NCBI RefSeq assembly: GCF_002109495.1
Contig: NZ_LVJN01000020.1
Location: 418,300-482,299 of the forward strand
From: Magnetofaba australis IT-1
GTDB taxonomy: Bacteria; Pseudomonadota; Magnetococcia; Magnetococcales; Magnetococcaceae
Reading direction: 5' to 3'
Length of the DNA: 64,000 bases
A program made the translations under genes and the position numbers. Positions 16,578 to 24,520 of this stretch are shown here, in pieces. The notes below the pieces were generated by a model. The model was not told where the DNA came from and ran no database searches. It saw only the letters and a program-made list of their open reading frames with translations. How positions within the stretch are numbered: the first letter of the stretch is position 1; each line of letters begins with the position of its first letter.

Positions 16578-17503
16578 CCGGCCACGCCTTTCAGATACCA
16601 CAGCGCCGCCGCCGAGCCGCAGCCCATCAGCGTCAGCAGGGTGGCGAACCAGCGCTTGCGCTGCTGGCTGCGCCAGTGGCGCACCTGCGGCAGGTGGCGC
16701 GAGTCGGCTTCGGCGCGGGCCACGCAGCGCACATCCACGCGCGCGGCGCCGCGGCCATAGGCCACCATCATCGCTTTATGACACAACACGTTGATCACCC
16801 GTGGATTGCCCTCGCTGATGGCGGCGATGCGGCTGATGGCGCCCGGGGTAAACAGATCCGCCCCGTTGCGTCCGGCGATGCGCACGCGGTGAGCCACATA
16901 GGCGCCCACTTCGGCGCGGGCGATGGGACGCAGCGCGTGGGCGAACATGATGCGTTGCGCCAACTGGCGCTTATCGAATTGGGCCACCTTCTGCGCCAGT
17001 TCCGGTTGGCCGAACAGCAGCACTTGCAGGGTCTTCTCTTTCTCGGTTTCCAGATTGGTCAGCAGTCGCAGCGCCTCCAGGCTCTCATCGGGCAGGGTTT
17101 GCGCCTCGTCCATGAACAGCAGCACCTGGCGCCCTTCGGCGCGCAGTTGGATCAGACGACGGTTGATGCGTCCCAGCAGCGAGGGGATGCCCTCCTGCGG
17201 CGCTTCCACCCCCAACTCTTCGGCCACGGATTTATACAGCTCCTCGGGGGAGACCATGGGGTTGGGCAGATAGAGGGAGGCGTGGAACGCATCCAAGCGA
17301 TTGAGCAGCGCGCGGCACAGCAGGGTTTTGCCCGCGCCCGGCTCGCCGGTGACCATGACGAAGCCTTCGCCGTTGTTGATGGCCACAGCCAGCATCGACA
17401 GCGCCTCATGAAACCCCGAATCCAGAAAACAGAAGTCGGTGTCGGGGGTCAAGCTAAAGGGGGAGGCGGTCAGATGAAAATGGTTGAGGTAGGGCGCGCT
17501 CAT
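16574..17503 (-). CDS. mshM: MSHA biogenesis AAA ATPase MshM (ExeA-like)
   Basis: This is a 309-residue ExeA/MshM-type ATPase. It begins with the family signature YLNHFHLTASPFSLTPDTDF. Walker A is GEPGAGKT (residues 53-60) and Walker B is VLLFMDEAQTLP. A C-terminal hydrophobic segment (about 285-306) suggests membrane anchoring. Related ExeA proteins help assemble the secretin through the cell wall, and here the secretin gene mshL is immediately upstream with a 4-bp overlap. Confidence 0.9.
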   Translation of the reverse strand: MSAPYLNHFHLTASPFSLTPDTDFCFLDSGFHEALSMLAVAINNGEGFVMVTGEPGAGKTLLCRALLNRLDAFHASLYLPNPMVSPEELYKSVAEELGVEAPQEGIPSLLGRINRRLIQLRAEGRQVLLFMDEAQTLPDESLEALRLLTNLETEKEKTLQVLLFGQPELAQKVAQFDKRQLAQRIMFAHALRPIARAEVGAYVAHRVRIAGRNGADLFTPGAISRIAAISEGNPRVINVLCHKAMMVAYGRGAARVDVRCVARAEADSRHLPQVRHWRSQQRKRWFATLLTLMGCGSAAALWYLKGVAG

Positions 17504-19482
17504 GGCGACCTCTTGGGAGGCGCGCTGAAGCTCTGAATACGGTCGCGGGTTTGCTGAATGTCGCGGCGCCAGTTGAGCCCTTTGGGATCGATGATGGTGG
17601 GGCGCACCAGGATCACCAGTTCGCTCTTGCTCTTCTTCACGCTCTGATGTTTGAACAGATTGCCCAACAGGGGAATCTCGCTCAAGCCGGGCGCGCCATC
17701 ATCGGATTTCTCCTCTGACGCCTGCATCAAGCCGCCGATCACCACGATCTCGCCGTTGCGCGCCCACACCATGGTGTCGCTCTCCCGCGAGGCGCTGGAG
17801 GCCAGGTCCAGATAGCCGGAGTTGAGCGAGGTGCGCTTGTTGGTGACCTCGGTGACGGTGGGGTGGATGTGCAGCATCACCGTGTCGTCATCGTTGATTT
17901 GCGGCGAGACATCCAGCGACACGCCGGAGAAGAACGGCGAGACCTCATAGGAGTAGCGGTCGTTGCCATTGGCGTCGGTCTCGATATCCACGCCGGTGAT
18001 GTAGTACTCGTCGGAGCCCACTTTGATCACCGCCTTCTGATTGTTGAGCGTGGCGATGCGGGGGTTGGAGAGCACCGAGACCTCGCCCTGGCTGCGCAGA
18101 AACTCCAGGAAGGCGCCAAAATCGGTGAACGCAGCGGCCAGGGTGAAGGCGCCGCCGTAGCCGGTGTAGTAGGTGCTGGGGATGCCCGTCACATTGCTGG
18201 TGAAGTACTCGCCGGTGTAGAGCTGCGTGGAGGGGTTGTCCACCGAGATGTAGTCGCCGCCGCCGGTCTGCGCGGCGTTGATGCCGCCGGAGGTGAAGCG
18301 GCTCATGGTCGACCAGTTGATGCCGCTTTGGAACCCTTCGGAGAGTTCCACCTCCACCACTTTGGCCTCCAGGATCACCTGGCGCGTCAGGCTGCTTTTG
18401 ATCTCATCCAAGAAGGATTCCAGCTGCGTCAGATCCTGCCGGTAGCCACGGGCCACCAACTTGCCGCTTTGGGGCATAAAGGTGAGGCTGCGTTCATTGA
18501 AGAGTTGATCGGAGCCCAGCTCTTGCTTGCTGGATTGGCTGGAGTTGTTGGGCTCTTTGCTCTGCGCATTGCCGCTCTGCAGTCCTTGCAGGGTGTCGGT
18601 GAGCGCGCCGAGGATCTGCCCGGCTTGGGCGTTGCCTTTGGCGCCGCCGCCCGCGTTGAGCGCGGCGGTTTGGGCCTGCTGCTTCTGCTCGGCTGCGCGG
18701 CGCTTTCTATCCTGCACCGACTGAATCAGGCTGTTGCTGGGGCGGCAGGCCAGGATGCGGTCGCTGTCGAACGCTTCGTTGCGCGAGGATTGCGCCTCCA
18801 GTCCCATCAGATTGCACAGGGTGAAGGCCAACTCCTGCCAGAAGTCGGAGCCGGACTCCGTCACCAGATTGGAGCCGGTCTTGTCGCTGCTGGTGGTGGT
18901 TCCGGTGTCGCCGCTGCTGCTGCTGGTGGAAAAACCGCTGCCGATGGTGACGTTGGTGGTGGAGGCGCCGCTGCGGCGGATATTGGGAAAGCCGATGTGA
19001 TAGGTGCGCGAGATCAACTCCCGCGGGCGCACTTCAAACCCTTGCGCGGTTTGCGTACAGTCCAGCTCCAGGGTGCGGCAGATGGTCTCCACCCCTTCGG
19101 CCACGGTCACTTTGCGCAGGGTGAGGCTGATGCTCCCCTCCACGTCGGGGTGCAGCACCAGCCCATACTGGGTGCCCGCCACCAGGGCGCGCAACACCTG
19201 ACGCACCGGCGCATCCTCCACGCTCAACTCAAAGCGGGGCTCGCTGTCGATGAGCGGCGGGGTGGGCGCGGGCGGCAGCAGATCGTACAACACCGCTTCC
19301 GGCGGCGCCTCGGCGGCGGCTTGGGCGTGGTCGCGGGCGTTTTTCCGCCCCAGCGCGCTATCCAGATGCTGGGTGACCGCTTTTAAGGGCGCGGTGTCTG
19401 GCTTGATGCGCGGCGTCTCCATGGCGCAGGCGGTCAGCAATGCGCAGAGACTCACGCTCAGGAGGCGACGCGACGGGCTCAC
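17500..19482 (-). CDS. mshL: MSHA outer-membrane secretin MshL
   Basis: This is a 660-residue secretin of the PilQ/GspD family. A GTG start at 19482 overlaps the mshK stop (GTGA). A lipobox LLTAC puts the lipidated Cys at about residue 19. The N-terminal STN-like domain includes VRQVLRALVAGTQYGLVLHP. A variable Ser/Thr/Gly-rich linker follows, then the secretin domain with QVILEAKVVEVELSEGFQ, EVSVLSNPRIATLNNQKAVI and VVIGGLMQ, ending in an LVILVRPTII strand. It forms the outer-membrane channel for the pilus. Confidence 0.92.
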   Translation of the reverse strand: MSPSRRLLSVSLCALLTACAMETPRIKPDTAPLKAVTQHLDSALGRKNARDHAQAAAEAPPEAVLYDLLPPAPTPPLIDSEPRFELSVEDAPVRQVLRALVAGTQYGLVLHPDVEGSISLTLRKVTVAEGVETICRTLELDCTQTAQGFEVRPRELISRTYHIGFPNIRRSGASTTNVTIGSGFSTSSSSGDTGTTTSSDKTGSNLVTESGSDFWQELAFTLCNLMGLEAQSSRNEAFDSDRILACRPSNSLIQSVQDRKRRAAEQKQQAQTAALNAGGGAKGNAQAGQILGALTDTLQGLQSGNAQSKEPNNSSQSSKQELGSDQLFNERSLTFMPQSGKLVARGYRQDLTQLESFLDEIKSSLTRQVILEAKVVEVELSEGFQSGINWSTMSRFTSGGINAAQTGGGDYISVDNPSTQLYTGEYFTSNVTGIPSTYYTGYGGAFTLAAAFTDFGAFLEFLRSQGEVSVLSNPRIATLNNQKAVIKVGSDEYYITGVDIETDANGNDRYSYEVSPFFSGVSLDVSPQINDDDTVMLHIHPTVTEVTNKRTSLNSGYLDLASSASRESDTMVWARNGEIVVIGGLMQASEEKSDDGAPGLSEIPLLGNLFKHQSVKKSKSELVILVRPTIIDPKGLNWRRDIQQTRDRIQSFSAPPKRSP

Positions 19483-19931
19483 GGCGGACCTCCCGCCGGG
19501 CGGAGGATGCGCCCCTGTTTCATGGCGGCAAAGCGCCCCTCGTCCTGGGTGAGACGAAATTCGCGCCCTTTCCAACTCAGCGTCACCGCGCCCTCGTCGA
19601 TGGCGGCCACGCGCCAGTCCCCCAGCATCTGCCCCTCGGCCACATCGCGTCCGTTGATCACGGCGCTGCGCTGAGCCGGGCCAATGCGCACGGTGTCGAT
19701 GCGCAGCGCCTGCTTGGCCTGCATCGCGGCCACGGCAAAGGCGGCCTCTTCGGCCAGTTGCGCAGCGGCGGCGGCCTCCTCTTCGGCGCTCTGCTCCTGC
19801 TGCATGACCTGAGGATTGTGGGGTGGGCGCGTGGGGTCGCCATCAAGCGCCCAGCTGGGCCGGGGGCTTAAAAGCGTCAATCCCACCACGCTCATCCACA
19901 GCGCATGGCCGACATGTGAGAGGTTAAGCAC
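19479..19931 (-). CDS. mshK: MSHA biogenesis protein MshK
   Basis: This is a 150-residue periplasmic protein with a signal sequence. I chose the GTG at 19931 because AGGAG lies 7 nt upstream and it overlaps the mshJ stop by 8 bp; an ATG at 19976 would lie deep inside mshJ. The mature part has an Ala/Glu-rich helix, then a C-terminal PilP-like beta domain (RIDTVRIGPAQRSAVINGRD, FRLTQDEG). MshK is thought to link the inner-membrane complex to the secretin. The assignment is mainly from position and fold-like features. Confidence 0.72.
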   Translation of the reverse strand: MLNLSHVGHALWMSVVGLTLLSPRPSWALDGDPTRPPHNPQVMQQEQSAEEEAAAAAQLAEEAAFAVAAMQAKQALRIDTVRIGPAQRSAVINGRDVAEGQMLGDWRVAAIDEGAVTLSWKGREFRLTQDEGRFAAMKQGRILRPAGGPP

Positions 19932-20808
19932 CCAAAAACTCCTGTTCCCGGCTAATTGCATAGACCACCATGACAATGCGCGCGCCGGGAAACTGATCGA
20001 CCTTATAGTCTAGCTCGTCCCAGAACAGGGTCCAAGGCAGCGCCTCAATACGGCGCAGAAATTCTCGCGTATCGGCATAGGAGCCCTGGAACTCGATCTT
20101 CACCCCATGACGAAACACGCCGCTGGCTTTCTGCTGCTCCTGCGCCTGTGCGGCGCCATCGGCGCCCATGGCCATGCCGGTGGCCTGCATGGTGGCGGTA
20201 AGCAAACCGCCCAGACTCTTGGGTGTTCCATCGGGATTCAGCGCCCCGGTCAGGGCCTGTTGCGCCGACTGCGGCGTCGGGTTCGCTGAGGTCGCGGTGG
20301 CTGTTTTCCCAGGCTTGGCGGCGGGTTTGCCGTTGGCGAGCTGCGCCTCGGGCTTGGGCGGCGGGGTGAAGAAAATGGTCTCCGAAGGCAGCGCCTCCAG
20401 GTGGATCAGTTGCAGATTGTCCATGCGGTTGATCAGTTTCTGCAGCGCTTCGCGCATCAAGCGCGGGGTCACGGGGGTGGCCTCCAGCGCCGCCATGCGC
20501 TTGTCGATGCGCACAATCTCCGCCTGCATCTGCTCCAGGCGCTTGCGGTTGGCCAGGTCCGGGTCGAGTTTGGCGCGCGAGCGAATGCCGCTGGCCACCG
20601 CGCGTTGCAGATTGATCTTCTCCTGGGCCGCCAGACGGCGGGTTTCAAACGCCTCCTTGGCGCGCTCCATGGGCTCCAGAGCGGCGGCGTTGGCGCCAAA
20701 CAGCAACACCGCCACGCCCGCGCCCAGCATCATGGCGCGTTCACGCGGCTGCTTGGCGTCCAGTTTAGCGGCCCAACTGGCCCAGTGCTTTTTCCAGTTC
20801 GCTTTCAT
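19924..20808 (-). CDS. mshJ: MSHA biogenesis protein MshJ (PilO-like)
   Basis: This is a 294-residue protein starting MKANWKKHWASWAAKLDA, with one membrane segment at about residues 25-44. A coiled-coil region (about 45-115, rich in Leu/Glu/Arg) and a PilO-like C-terminal domain follow. The C-terminal core includes GVFRHGVKIEFQGSYADTRE and LPWTLFWDELDYKV, typical of MshJ. An Ala/Pro linker of about 80 residues near the middle is longer than I would expect. The gene overlaps the upstream PilN-like gene by 44 bp. Confidence 0.82.
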   Translation of the reverse strand: MKANWKKHWASWAAKLDAKQPRERAMMLGAGVAVLLFGANAAALEPMERAKEAFETRRLAAQEKINLQRAVASGIRSRAKLDPDLANRKRLEQMQAEIVRIDKRMAALEATPVTPRLMREALQKLINRMDNLQLIHLEALPSETIFFTPPPKPEAQLANGKPAAKPGKTATATSANPTPQSAQQALTGALNPDGTPKSLGGLLTATMQATGMAMGADGAAQAQEQQKASGVFRHGVKIEFQGSYADTREFLRRIEALPWTLFWDELDYKVDQFPGARIVMVVYAISREQEFLGA

Positions 20809-21397
20809 CGAGCTCGTGGGTGCTGAGGGTGAAGTCAAAACGACCTTGCTGCTGGTCTTCAACTTTGAAAATGCGAAATAGCCGACCTTGAAAACTGGGT
20901 TTGTCGCTGAGCGACTCCAGGAAGCGGGGAATCTGGCTGGCCTGCAGGCTGTGACCGGCAAGACTCATCCGCGCGCCGCCCTGTTTGAGGCGAATGCGCG
21001 ACAGCCACACCCCCTCCACCAGGTCTCGCCCCAGTTCGTCGAACAGCGCGGCAAAGCCGCCATTGACGCCGAGATTGCGCCCTTCAAACACCGACAGCAG
21101 CCCTTTGCGTTCCGTGATGCGCCGCTCCAAGTGGGCGATTTGACGCGCCAAAATCGGGTCGGGTTGCGGAATAGGGAACTGTTTTTCCAGCGCTTTGATG
21201 CGCCCATCCCAGGCGGCGGCCTCGGCTTCCAGTTGCGCAATCTGCTCGCTGCGCCAGCTCTCCCAGGCGTGTTCGCCGACAATGCTCAGCAGGCTTAGCG
21301 CAGCGCAGGCCAGCAGAATGGCGAGGATCCCGCGTCCGCTGGTGGGGCCGCGCTTGGGTTTGAAGCGATCGGCGTAGAGGTTGACCTTCTGCACCAT
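20765..21397 (-). CDS. mshI2: MSHA biogenesis PilN-like protein (MshI2)
   Basis: This is a 210-residue protein of the PilN/MshI2 type. It starts MVQKVNLYADRFKPKRG, where the QxVNLY motif is the part that PilN proteins use to bind PilM. One membrane helix (about residues 25-45) and a periplasmic coiled coil follow. The start lies 2 bp after the mshI stop. It should form the inner-membrane alignment complex with MshI (PilM-like) and MshJ (PilO-like). Confidence 0.85.
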   Translation of the reverse strand: MVQKVNLYADRFKPKRGPTSGRGILAILLACAALSLLSIVGEHAWESWRSEQIAQLEAEAAAWDGRIKALEKQFPIPQPDPILARQIAHLERRITERKGLLSVFEGRNLGVNGGFAALFDELGRDLVEGVWLSRIRLKQGGARMSLAGHSLQASQIPRFLESLSDKPSFQGRLFRIFKVEDQQQGRFDFTLSTHELDESELEKALGQLGR

Positions 21398-21399
21398 GC

Positions 21400-22671
21400 T
21401 CAGCGCGCTCCCAACGCCGCGCCGATGGCGGGCAGTCCTCGCGCCAGGGCGCGGGTGGAGATCGCTTCGCCATTGGCCAGGTTGAGCCACACTTCCGGGG
21501 CGTACCATTTGATGCGCGCGCTCAGGCGGTCGGAGACCGCTTCGCGCAGGCCGGGAATCTCCATGCACGGCGGCAGAATGTAGAGGCTGGCCACCCCCTG
21601 ACGGCGGAAGTAGCTCTCATAATAGTCCAAGGTGCGCTGCGCCTCGCGACAGATTTCGTCGAGGGCGGACGAGTCGCGCAGCAGGCGCTCCACTTCCGGC
21701 GTCCAGGGTTCTGGCGGCGGTTCATCCTGCGGCGCCAGCGCCAGCGACGCATCCTCCTGTTCGGCCTCTTCGCCCAGGTCCCAGCCGCTATCGAAAAAGT
21801 CCGGGGTCTCCAACGCCGGGGTATCGCCCCAAGACCAGCTCTCCAACGAGTCGGCGTCGGTGATCGCCTCCAGCGGCTCCTCCTGGCTCTCTTCGCCAGG
21901 CTGTTCGCTCTCAGGCTGCGCTGTGGGCTCGTGTGCGGGCGGCTCCTCACCCAGCAGCGCTTTGCGGTAGGCCTCATCGGCTTCTGCAGCGCTGTTGAGG
22001 GTCTCCAGTCCGCCCACGGATTCGGCGATGTCGGCCAGGCCGCTGGGGATGGGGCGCGACAGATAGAGCGCGTCGCCCACCACCACCATCAGCAGTCCAT
22101 CGCGTAGCCCCAGGCGCAGCAGCGCCACGCCGTTTTCAATCTCCGGCAGATTGCGGGTCAGGTTGGCCAGGGCCAGATCCTCGATGTCGATGCGATCGAG
22201 TTTGACGGTGGCCTCTTCGGCCAGATCAATCAGCGGCAGGATGCGCTCTTGGGGCGCGGCGGCGACAAACACCATGTCGCCGCCCGCATGGCCGTCGGGC
22301 ATATCGAACACGTCCACCACGGTGGTGAGGGGATCGCTCTCCAGCCGATCCTGGGCCAGCAGCGCCACGGCGTTGCGCAACTCTTGATCGGGCACCCCTT
22401 TGGGGCTTTCAAACGGGAACAGTTGATACGATCCGCTGGACAGCACCGCCACGGCGGGGCGTTTGCGCAGACGCGGATCGCGCAGCGCCGCCAGGGCGTC
22501 GGCGGTGAGGCGGCCATCCTGGCCGTAGGGGTGAAAATCGCACAGGTCCACGCGCGCCGGCTCCACGCTCAGATCCACAGCGGCCACGCTCAGTCCATCG
22601 CTCATCGCCGCCAACCCGACCCATAGCGGACTGTCCACGGCTTTTTTCATCCATGCGGAAAGCAGTTTCAA
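21400..22671 (-). CDS. mshI: MSHA biogenesis protein MshI (PilM-like) with acidic insert
   Basis: This is a 423-residue PilM/actin-fold protein. The start is TTG at 22671, chosen because a GGAGGG Shine-Dalgarno lies about 8 nt upstream. N-terminal segments such as VGLAAMSDGLSVAAVDL and PVxELRNAVA-like SPKGVPDQELRNAVALL are typical. Residues of about 235-330 form a strongly acidic, Glu/Pro-rich insert before the C-terminal lobe (ALDEICREAQRTLDYYESYF). It is the cytoplasmic member of the PilMNO-like complex and the first gene of the operon; mshH is absent upstream. Confidence 0.85.
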   Translation of the reverse strand: MKLLSAWMKKAVDSPLWVGLAAMSDGLSVAAVDLSVEPARVDLCDFHPYGQDGRLTADALAALRDPRLRKRPAVAVLSSGSYQLFPFESPKGVPDQELRNAVALLAQDRLESDPLTTVVDVFDMPDGHAGGDMVFVAAAPQERILPLIDLAEEATVKLDRIDIEDLALANLTRNLPEIENGVALLRLGLRDGLLMVVVGDALYLSRPIPSGLADIAESVGGLETLNSAAEADEAYRKALLGEEPPAHEPTAQPESEQPGEESQEEPLEAITDADSLESWSWGDTPALETPDFFDSGWDLGEEAEQEDASLALAPQDEPPPEPWTPEVERLLRDSSALDEICREAQRTLDYYESYFRRQGVASLYILPPCMEIPGLREAVSDRLSARIKWYAPEVWLNLANGEAISTRALARGLPAIGAALGAR

Positions 22672-22946
22672 AAATCAACCCTCCGGCTCTGGGCCGCAGA
22701 GAATAGCGTGAGGAGCAGCCTCCCCGAGGACAAAATAATCCGACCATTGTATACTACGATATTGGCCTCAACCAAACCCCTTTCCTATGCAACGGCTCTT
22801 AAGAGCGCCTTTCACCATGGCGCCCTGCTGGCCCCAGCGCCGCTTTCGTCGTACTCGCTGCTCACGTATATCTATACGCTCCGCTGTTGTGTGCGCCGAA
22901 ATCGCCACTGGGTCGTCGCGATGCGCTCATTTTGAAAGGAGCTCTT
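22672..22946. promoter_or_regulatory. Divergent promoter region of the MSHA operon and the RluA-type gene
   Basis: This 275-bp intergenic stretch separates the minus-strand MSHA operon from the plus-strand pseudouridine synthase gene. On the minus strand TTGGTT, a 16-bp spacer and TATACA (about 22745-22775) form a plausible sigma-70 promoter. On the plus strand AAGGAG lies 5 nt before the ATG at 22947. No operator palindrome was found. Confidence 0.4.
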
Positions 22947-23690
22947 ATGGATCTGACTCAACGGCTGCTCTATCGCGACGGACTCATCCTGGCGTTGGAC
23001 AAACCCGCCGGATTGGCGGTGCACCCTGGTCCTGGCGGCGGCGAGAATCTGGAGCGTTATCTAGATGATCTGCGCTTTGGGCTGCGCGCCAAGCCGCAAC
23101 TGGCGCATCGCCTGGACCGCGACACCTCCGGCTGCTTGATTCTGGGCAGGCACCCCAAGGCTTTGCGTAAACTCGGCAAGCTGTTCAGCGAAGGGCGGGT
23201 GGAGAAGCGCTATTGGGCGGTGGTTCATGGCGCGCCGCCGACGCCATCCGGCGTGATTGACGCGGCGCTGACCAAGCGCAGCAGCGCGCGGCAGAAGCGC
23301 TGGTGGATGGAGGTGGATCCCGCCCAAGGCAAGAGCGCGCGCACCCTCTACCGGGTGATGGGGCAAGCGGCGGGGATCAGTTGGCTGGAGCTGACGCCCA
23401 AAACCGGCCGCACCCATCAGATTCGTGTACACTGCGCCCACATCGGCTGTCCGCTGGTGGGCGATCCGCAATATGGCGCGCCGAAAACAGACGATCCCCA
23501 TGCCGGCGCGCCGCTGCATCTGCTGGCGCGCGCCATCCGCCTGCCGCTGTCGGCCAACAAGCCGCCCATCGCCATCGTCGCCGAACCGCCGCCGCATATG
23601 CTCGACGCCTTGCGCGCCTGCGGCTTTGAGCCGGGCGCCGACTACCCGCCGTTCGAGCAAAGCGACGCGGATGGCGGGCAGGCGACGTGA
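22947..23690 (+). CDS. RluA-family RNA pseudouridine synthase
   Basis: This is a 247-residue protein with the RluA-family catalytic motif HRLDRDTSG (Asp57 predicted nucleophile). The start is DKPAGLAVHPGPG-type and the C-terminal signature is GRTHQIRVHCAHIGCPLVGD. It converts specific uridines in rRNA or tRNA to pseudouridine. There is no N-terminal S4 domain, so it resembles the RluA/TruC subtype; the target site cannot be told from sequence. AAGGAG precedes the ATG. It overlaps gluQ by 4 bp, forming a two-gene RNA-modification operon. Confidence 0.88.
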   Translation: MDLTQRLLYRDGLILALDKPAGLAVHPGPGGGENLERYLDDLRFGLRAKPQLAHRLDRDTSGCLILGRHPKALRKLGKLFSEGRVEKRYWAVVHGAPPTPSGVIDAALTKRSSARQKRWWMEVDPAQGKSARTLYRVMGQAAGISWLELTPKTGRTHQIRVHCAHIGCPLVGDPQYGAPKTDDPHAGAPLHLLARAIRLPLSANKPPIAIVAEPPPHMLDALRACGFEPGADYPPFEQSDADGGQAT

Positions 23691-24520
23691 GCGTTTCGCG
23701 CTTTGCCCCCAGCCCCACCGGCTTGCTGCATCTGGGCCACGCCTATTCGGCGCTGCTGGCCTTTGATCTCTCCGCCGGGCGTGGCGGACGCTTTGTGCTG
23801 CGACTGGAGGATATCGACCCGGGACGCTGTCGTCCCGAGTTCGAGGCGGCCATTTTGGAGGATCTGGCGTGGTTGGGATTGCGCTGGGAGGCGCCGGTGT
23901 GGCGGCAGTCGCAGCGACTCGATCTCTACGCCGAGGCGTTGCAGCGGCTGCGGCGCGCGGGATTGATCTACCCCTGTTTCTGCACCCGCAAGGAGGTCGC
24001 CGCCGAGATCGCCCGTGCGGTGGACGCCCCTCATGGGCCGGAGGGGGCGATCTACCCGGGAATCTGTCGCACCCTTGCCGCCAGCGAGCGCGCGGCGCGC
24101 ATCGACGCCGGACAGCCCCATGCGTGGCGGCTGGATATGGCGGCGGCGTTGAGCGGCGTGGAGCCGCTCCAGTGGCAGGATGCGCATGCAGGCGTGGTGA
24201 CCGCTGACACGGCGGCGTTTGGCGATGTGGTGCTGGCGCGCAAGGAGACGCCCACCAGTTACCACCTGGCCTGCACCCTGGATGACGCCCTGCAGGGGGT
24301 GGACCTGATCGTGCGCGGCGAAGATCTGTTCGCCGCCACCGATGTGCATCGGCTGCTGCAAGCGCTGCTGGGGTTGCCGACGCCGCGCTACCACCATCAC
24401 AAACTGTTGCGGGATGAGCAGGGGCGGCGTTACGCAAAACGCGATCGCGCGTTGACCCTTAGGGCGTTGCGCGAGGCAGGAGAATCAGCGGCGGGGATTC
24501 GTCGGCGGGTCGGCCTGTAG
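23687..24520 (+). CDS. gluQ: Glutamyl-Q tRNA(Asp) synthetase
   Basis: This is a 277-residue truncated GluRS paralogue. The N-terminus SRFAPSPTGLLHLGHAYSAL contains the HIGH-like motif (HLGH at 15-18). The zinc-binding segment has CFCTRKE and a later YPGICR. A KMSKS-like KRDRALTLRALREAG lies near the C-terminus, and there is no anticodon-binding domain. The enzyme attaches glutamate to the queuosine in the anticodon of tRNA(Asp). The GTG start overlaps the preceding stop. Its 3' end overlaps the convergent membrane-protein gene by 62 bp. Confidence 0.92.
   Translation: MSVSRFAPSPTGLLHLGHAYSALLAFDLSAGRGGRFVLRLEDIDPGRCRPEFEAAILEDLAWLGLRWEAPVWRQSQRLDLYAEALQRLRRAGLIYPCFCTRKEVAAEIARAVDAPHGPEGAIYPGICRTLAASERAARIDAGQPHAWRLDMAAALSGVEPLQWQDAHAGVVTADTAAFGDVVLARKETPTSYHLACTLDDALQGVDLIVRGEDLFAATDVHRLLQALLGLPTPRYHHHKLLRDEQGRRYAKRDRALTLRALREAGESAAGIRRRVGL

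Noticed and set aside
17863-19386. 507-codon open frame opposite mshL, and a 359-codon frame opposite mshE (14107-15186)
   Set aside because: Both are antisense shadows in high-GC coding DNA; mshL and mshE have full-length family support.
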